64,000 nucleotides of DNA. Origin: Prevotella sp. DNF00663 (GTDB lineage: Bacteria > Bacteroidota > Bacteroidia > Bacteroidales > Bacteroidaceae). The stretch spans positions 62,001-126,000 of the forward strand of contig NZ_KQ960593.1 of the NCBI RefSeq assembly GCF_001553265.1, read 5' to 3'. The translations under genes and the position numbers were made by a program. The notes beneath the pieces were generated by a model. It had not been told where the DNA came from, made no database searches, and was given only the letters and a program-made list of their open reading frames with translations. Within the stretch, counting starts at the first letter, position 1. Each line of letters opens with the position of its first letter. Positions 62,213-64,000 of the stretch are shown one piece after another.

Positions 62213-62982
62213 GCTTCGTAGAAATCTTCTGTTTTTTCGATTTTAGCAAAGTCGCGTAAAAACTCGGCATAGCTCTCACATACAGCATTAGCAAACTTCT
62301 TTCCCTTTTCAGCCGTAGATAGGTGAGGGGCGCCAATGCCTGTATCATGCGATACCATATCCCACTGTCGGGGCATCCAAACGTTGCCAGTCTTCATCGC
62401 TTTGATGGCATAGCCACGGCTTTTGCCGTTCCCAGTCTCATCAAGACGGACAAGTTCGGGATGATAATGCATCATGACAGAGGTCTCAACCTCATCGGCA
62501 TGGTCGCCCGGTGTGGTAAAAAAGTCTTTAGGATTGATATGATTGAACCAGTTGCTAACCGTTATTAAAAAGTTAGGATAGTCTATTGATAGGTCTCTAA
62601 TCATGTTCTTGAAGTTGTTTCCGCCATGCCCGTTGATAATAAAAAGTTTACGGAAACCTTGATGATGGAGCGAACTTACGATGTCGGTGAGGATAGCTTT
62701 CTGCGTTTCATAGCGTCCGTGAATGCAGAAAGGAAGTTCGCGTTGTCCCAGATTTTGTGAACCTAGCGTGATAGGAGGCATTACCATACACCTTACATTA
62801 TATTTCTGAAAAGCTAATTGGGCTGCGTCTGCGGCAACGGCATGTGAGAGAATACAGTCTGTCATGTAAGGTAAGTGCCAGTTGTGAGGCTCTGTTGCTC
62901 CCCAAGGCAACACGATCACTTCGTAATCTAAGTCTTTGGCAATGCCGTAAGTGGATACTGTTAAGTCTGTTTCTCTATTCAT
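62203..62982 (-). CDS. Creatininase-family amidohydrolase
   Basis: A 259-residue metal-dependent hydrolase of the creatininase fold. Metal-site residues are visible in PWGATEPHNWHLPYMTD (Glu31, His36, Asp42 as the likely ligands), NGHGGN (a family signature) and GDHADEVETS with the Glu ligand. No signal peptide is present. Family members open cyclic amides or N-formyl groups in creatinine, mycofactocin and riboflavin-type pathways. Its place in a sialic-acid locus suggests a sugar-lactam, deacetylation or similar substrate, but this is only inference. It lies between the GH109-like and NanM-like genes. Confidence 0.85.
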   Translation of the reverse strand: MNRETDLTVSTYGIAKDLDYEVIVLPWGATEPHNWHLPYMTDCILSHAVAADAAQLAFQKYNVRCMVMPPITLGSQNLGQRELPFCIHGRYETQKAILTDIVSSLHHQGFRKLFIINGHGGNNFKNMIRDLSIDYPNFLITVSNWFNHINPKDFFTTPGDHADEVETSVMMHYHPELVRLDETGNGKSRGYAIKAMKTGNVWMPRQWDMVSHDTGIGAPHLSTAEKGKKFANAVCESYAEFLRDFAKIEKTEDFYEAWP

Positions 62983-63042
62983 AAGAAGGTGTAGGTCAAT
63001 GAGTTAATAACGTTCGTGATAAGATATGATAGCTTGAAATTG

Positions 63043-63072
63043 AACATAGGAGGATTGGAGTCCTCCTATGTT
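63043..63072 (-). terminator. Strong hairpin between the GH109-like and creatininase-family genes
   Basis: Perfect 12-base arms 63043-63054 (AACATAGGAGGA) and 63061-63072 with a 6-base loop, ten bases after the GH109 stop codon. On the minus strand only a weak T-rich stretch follows, so it could be a leaky terminator that lowers expression of the downstream nan genes. Confidence 0.6.
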
Positions 63073-63081
63073 ACGAAGTAA

Positions 63082-64000
63082 TTACTTCTTAGATTTCTTG
63101 TCTATTTTTTCCCAATACTTCTTACCTTGAGCTTTGAGCTTCGCTGTGAAAGCCTTAGCTTCTGCGGCAGTCAGAGCTTCTTGCTCCGGACTAGCGAATG
63201 CATGGGCGTATCCTTTGACGTCGTTGGAGTGTCCACGAGTGAAGTCTGGAACTTCTACAGGAATGTTGCCGTTGTCCATAGAGATAGCGCCTAGTTCGGC
63301 GAGGCAGCACCATTCACCGAGATCATAAACGTCCATATCTAGTGGAAGACCGTTTTGTAGACAGTAAACTAAGCGACTATCCATGATAAAGTCCATACCG
63401 CCGTGTCCACCAACTTCCTTTGCTTCTTCGCCATACTTCTTGACTATGGGGCTAGTATACTTCTCTACGAGTGCTTGAGCATCTTTTGCCGAGAGGTATT
63501 CGTGTCCAGAGAGGTTGTCGGAAGAGGGAGCTACACCCGAACTTTGCATCTTCTTAGAAGATACAGCATAGCCTTCTACTGGGTATTTATTAGCAAATCC
63601 TTCAGTACCGGTGAGCTGATACATACGGTTGTAAGGCTGTGGATTCATGACATTGTGATGGATTTCCAACACTTTGCCGTTATCAGTACGAATCAGAGTA
63701 GTAGTGTGGTCGCCATTCTTGAATTCAGTACATGCCTTACCGGTAGCTTCTTCAACCTTCTTCTTACCATTAACCGACTTGGTATCCATGGCAATCAAGG
63801 TACGCATGCGGTCGCCACGGTGGATGTTAAGAACTTGAGCGATGGGGCCTAGACCGTGAGTTGCATATACATCACCGCGGAACTTTTGATTGTAATCAAG
63901 CCTCCAGCCAAGCTTGTCGTTAGCATCTTTTTTCCAGTAATATGACCAGTACGGACTCAAATCATGGCGATAAGCACCTTGAGTATAGAGTACGTCGCCG
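63082..64000 (-). CDS. GH109-like (alpha-N-acetylgalactosaminidase family) protein, C-terminal part
   Basis: The last 306 residues of a second Gfo/Idh/MocA-fold protein of the GH109 type; the Rossmann start lies right of the window. Visible blocks are GDVLYTQGAYRHD, GDVYATHGLGP, HNVMNPQPY, GGHGGMDF and the end DMDVYDLGEWCCLAELGA with VPDFTRGH. The frame is open to the window edge, so the apparent TTG start at 63960 is not a real start. It resembles the 49.8 kb copy but has extra residues before GGHGGMDF and a lysine-rich tail. It would remove alpha-GalNAc from mucin-type glycans, fitting the sialic-acid genes downstream. Confidence 0.88.
   Translation of the reverse strand, partial: GDVLYTQGAYRHDLSPYWSYYWKKDANDKLGWRLDYNQKFRGDVYATHGLGPIAQVLNIHRGDRMRTLIAMDTKSVNGKKKVEEATGKACTEFKNGDHTTTLIRTDNGKVLEIHHNVMNPQPYNRMYQLTGTEGFANKYPVEGYAVSSKKMQSSGVAPSSDNLSGHEYLSAKDAQALVEKYTSPIVKKYGEEAKEVGGHGGMDFIMDSRLVYCLQNGLPLDMDVYDLGEWCCLAELGAISMDNGNIPVEVPDFTRGHSNDVKGYAHAFASPEQEALTAAEAKAFTAKLKAQGKKYWEKIDKKSKK

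Overview
This window looks like the chromosome of a member of the order Bacteroidales. A Prevotellaceae-like genus is my best guess, but the sequence does not settle it. The evidence is the Bacteroidetes-type promoter (TTTG, about 20 bases, TAnnTTTG) upstream of many genes, the lipoprotein form of TamA (TamL) next to TamB, families typical of this phylum (DUF4827, DUF5686, DUF2723, GH109) and moderate G+C. I see no rRNA, tRNA, CRISPR array, transposase or phage gene. It is mostly ordinary chromosome with well-packed operons and one catabolic locus at the right edge.

Layout. 1-2 kb: asparaginase start (minus) and glucuronate isomerase. 2-3 kb: an orphan Wza-like export lipoprotein. 3-9.3 kb: an unusual PurF-like protein with carA and carB, closed by a strong terminator. 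9.4-12.7 kb: a ThrE-type exporter and a YidE/AspT-type transporter (minus). 13-17 kb: an acidic-tailed unknown protein divergent from rarA, then a 2-hydroxyacid dehydrogenase and a TRIC-family channel. 16.9-20.8 kb: a 5'-nucleotidase, NudC and purine permease operon (minus). 20.9-34.3 kb: a plus-strand run with DnaJ-like, RluA-family, TamB-TamL, a nucleotidyltransferase, a DHH phosphoesterase, a DUF4827 lipoprotein and a GlmM-like mutase. 34.3-49.6 kb: minus-strand operons with a DUF2723 membrane protein, polysaccharide deacetylase, QueG, two unknowns, ZnuC with a DedA/YqaA-ZnuA fusion, PurD, a DPP-IV-like peptidase, an RNA methyltransferase and CysE. 49.8-58.7 kb: a GH109-like oxidoreductase-fold protein, a DUF2807 lipoprotein, a five-gene cluster (nucleotidyltransferase, ATP-grasp-like, CDP-alcohol phosphotransferase, HAD, DUF5686) and an atypical response regulator. 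58.9-64 kb: a sialic-acid/amino-sugar locus (NanA, MFS, NanM-like, creatininase-family, GH109-like; minus).

How genes work together. PurF-like, CarA and CarB all use glutamine and feed nucleotide or arginine synthesis. The 17-21 kb operon could process nucleotides and dinucleotides and import the bases. TamB and TamL form an envelope-spanning pair. The right-edge locus would import sialic acid, equilibrate its anomers and cleave it to ManNAc and pyruvate, with GH109 acting on mucin-type GalNAc.

Most interesting. (1) The 52.3-58.1 kb cluster has the parts list of a CDP-activated polar-headgroup (perhaps inositol-like) lipid or phosphoglycan pathway, with off-consensus catalytic motifs in the CDP-alcohol enzyme and the HAD protein. 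(2) A dispersed, palindromic, REP-like intergenic repeat family has seven copies in this window, two of them carrying the same 22-base sequence. (3) A DedA/YqaA domain is fused to the zinc-binding protein ZnuA so that its last helix doubles as a lipoprotein signal. (4) Two genes have promoters that imply nearly leaderless mRNAs.
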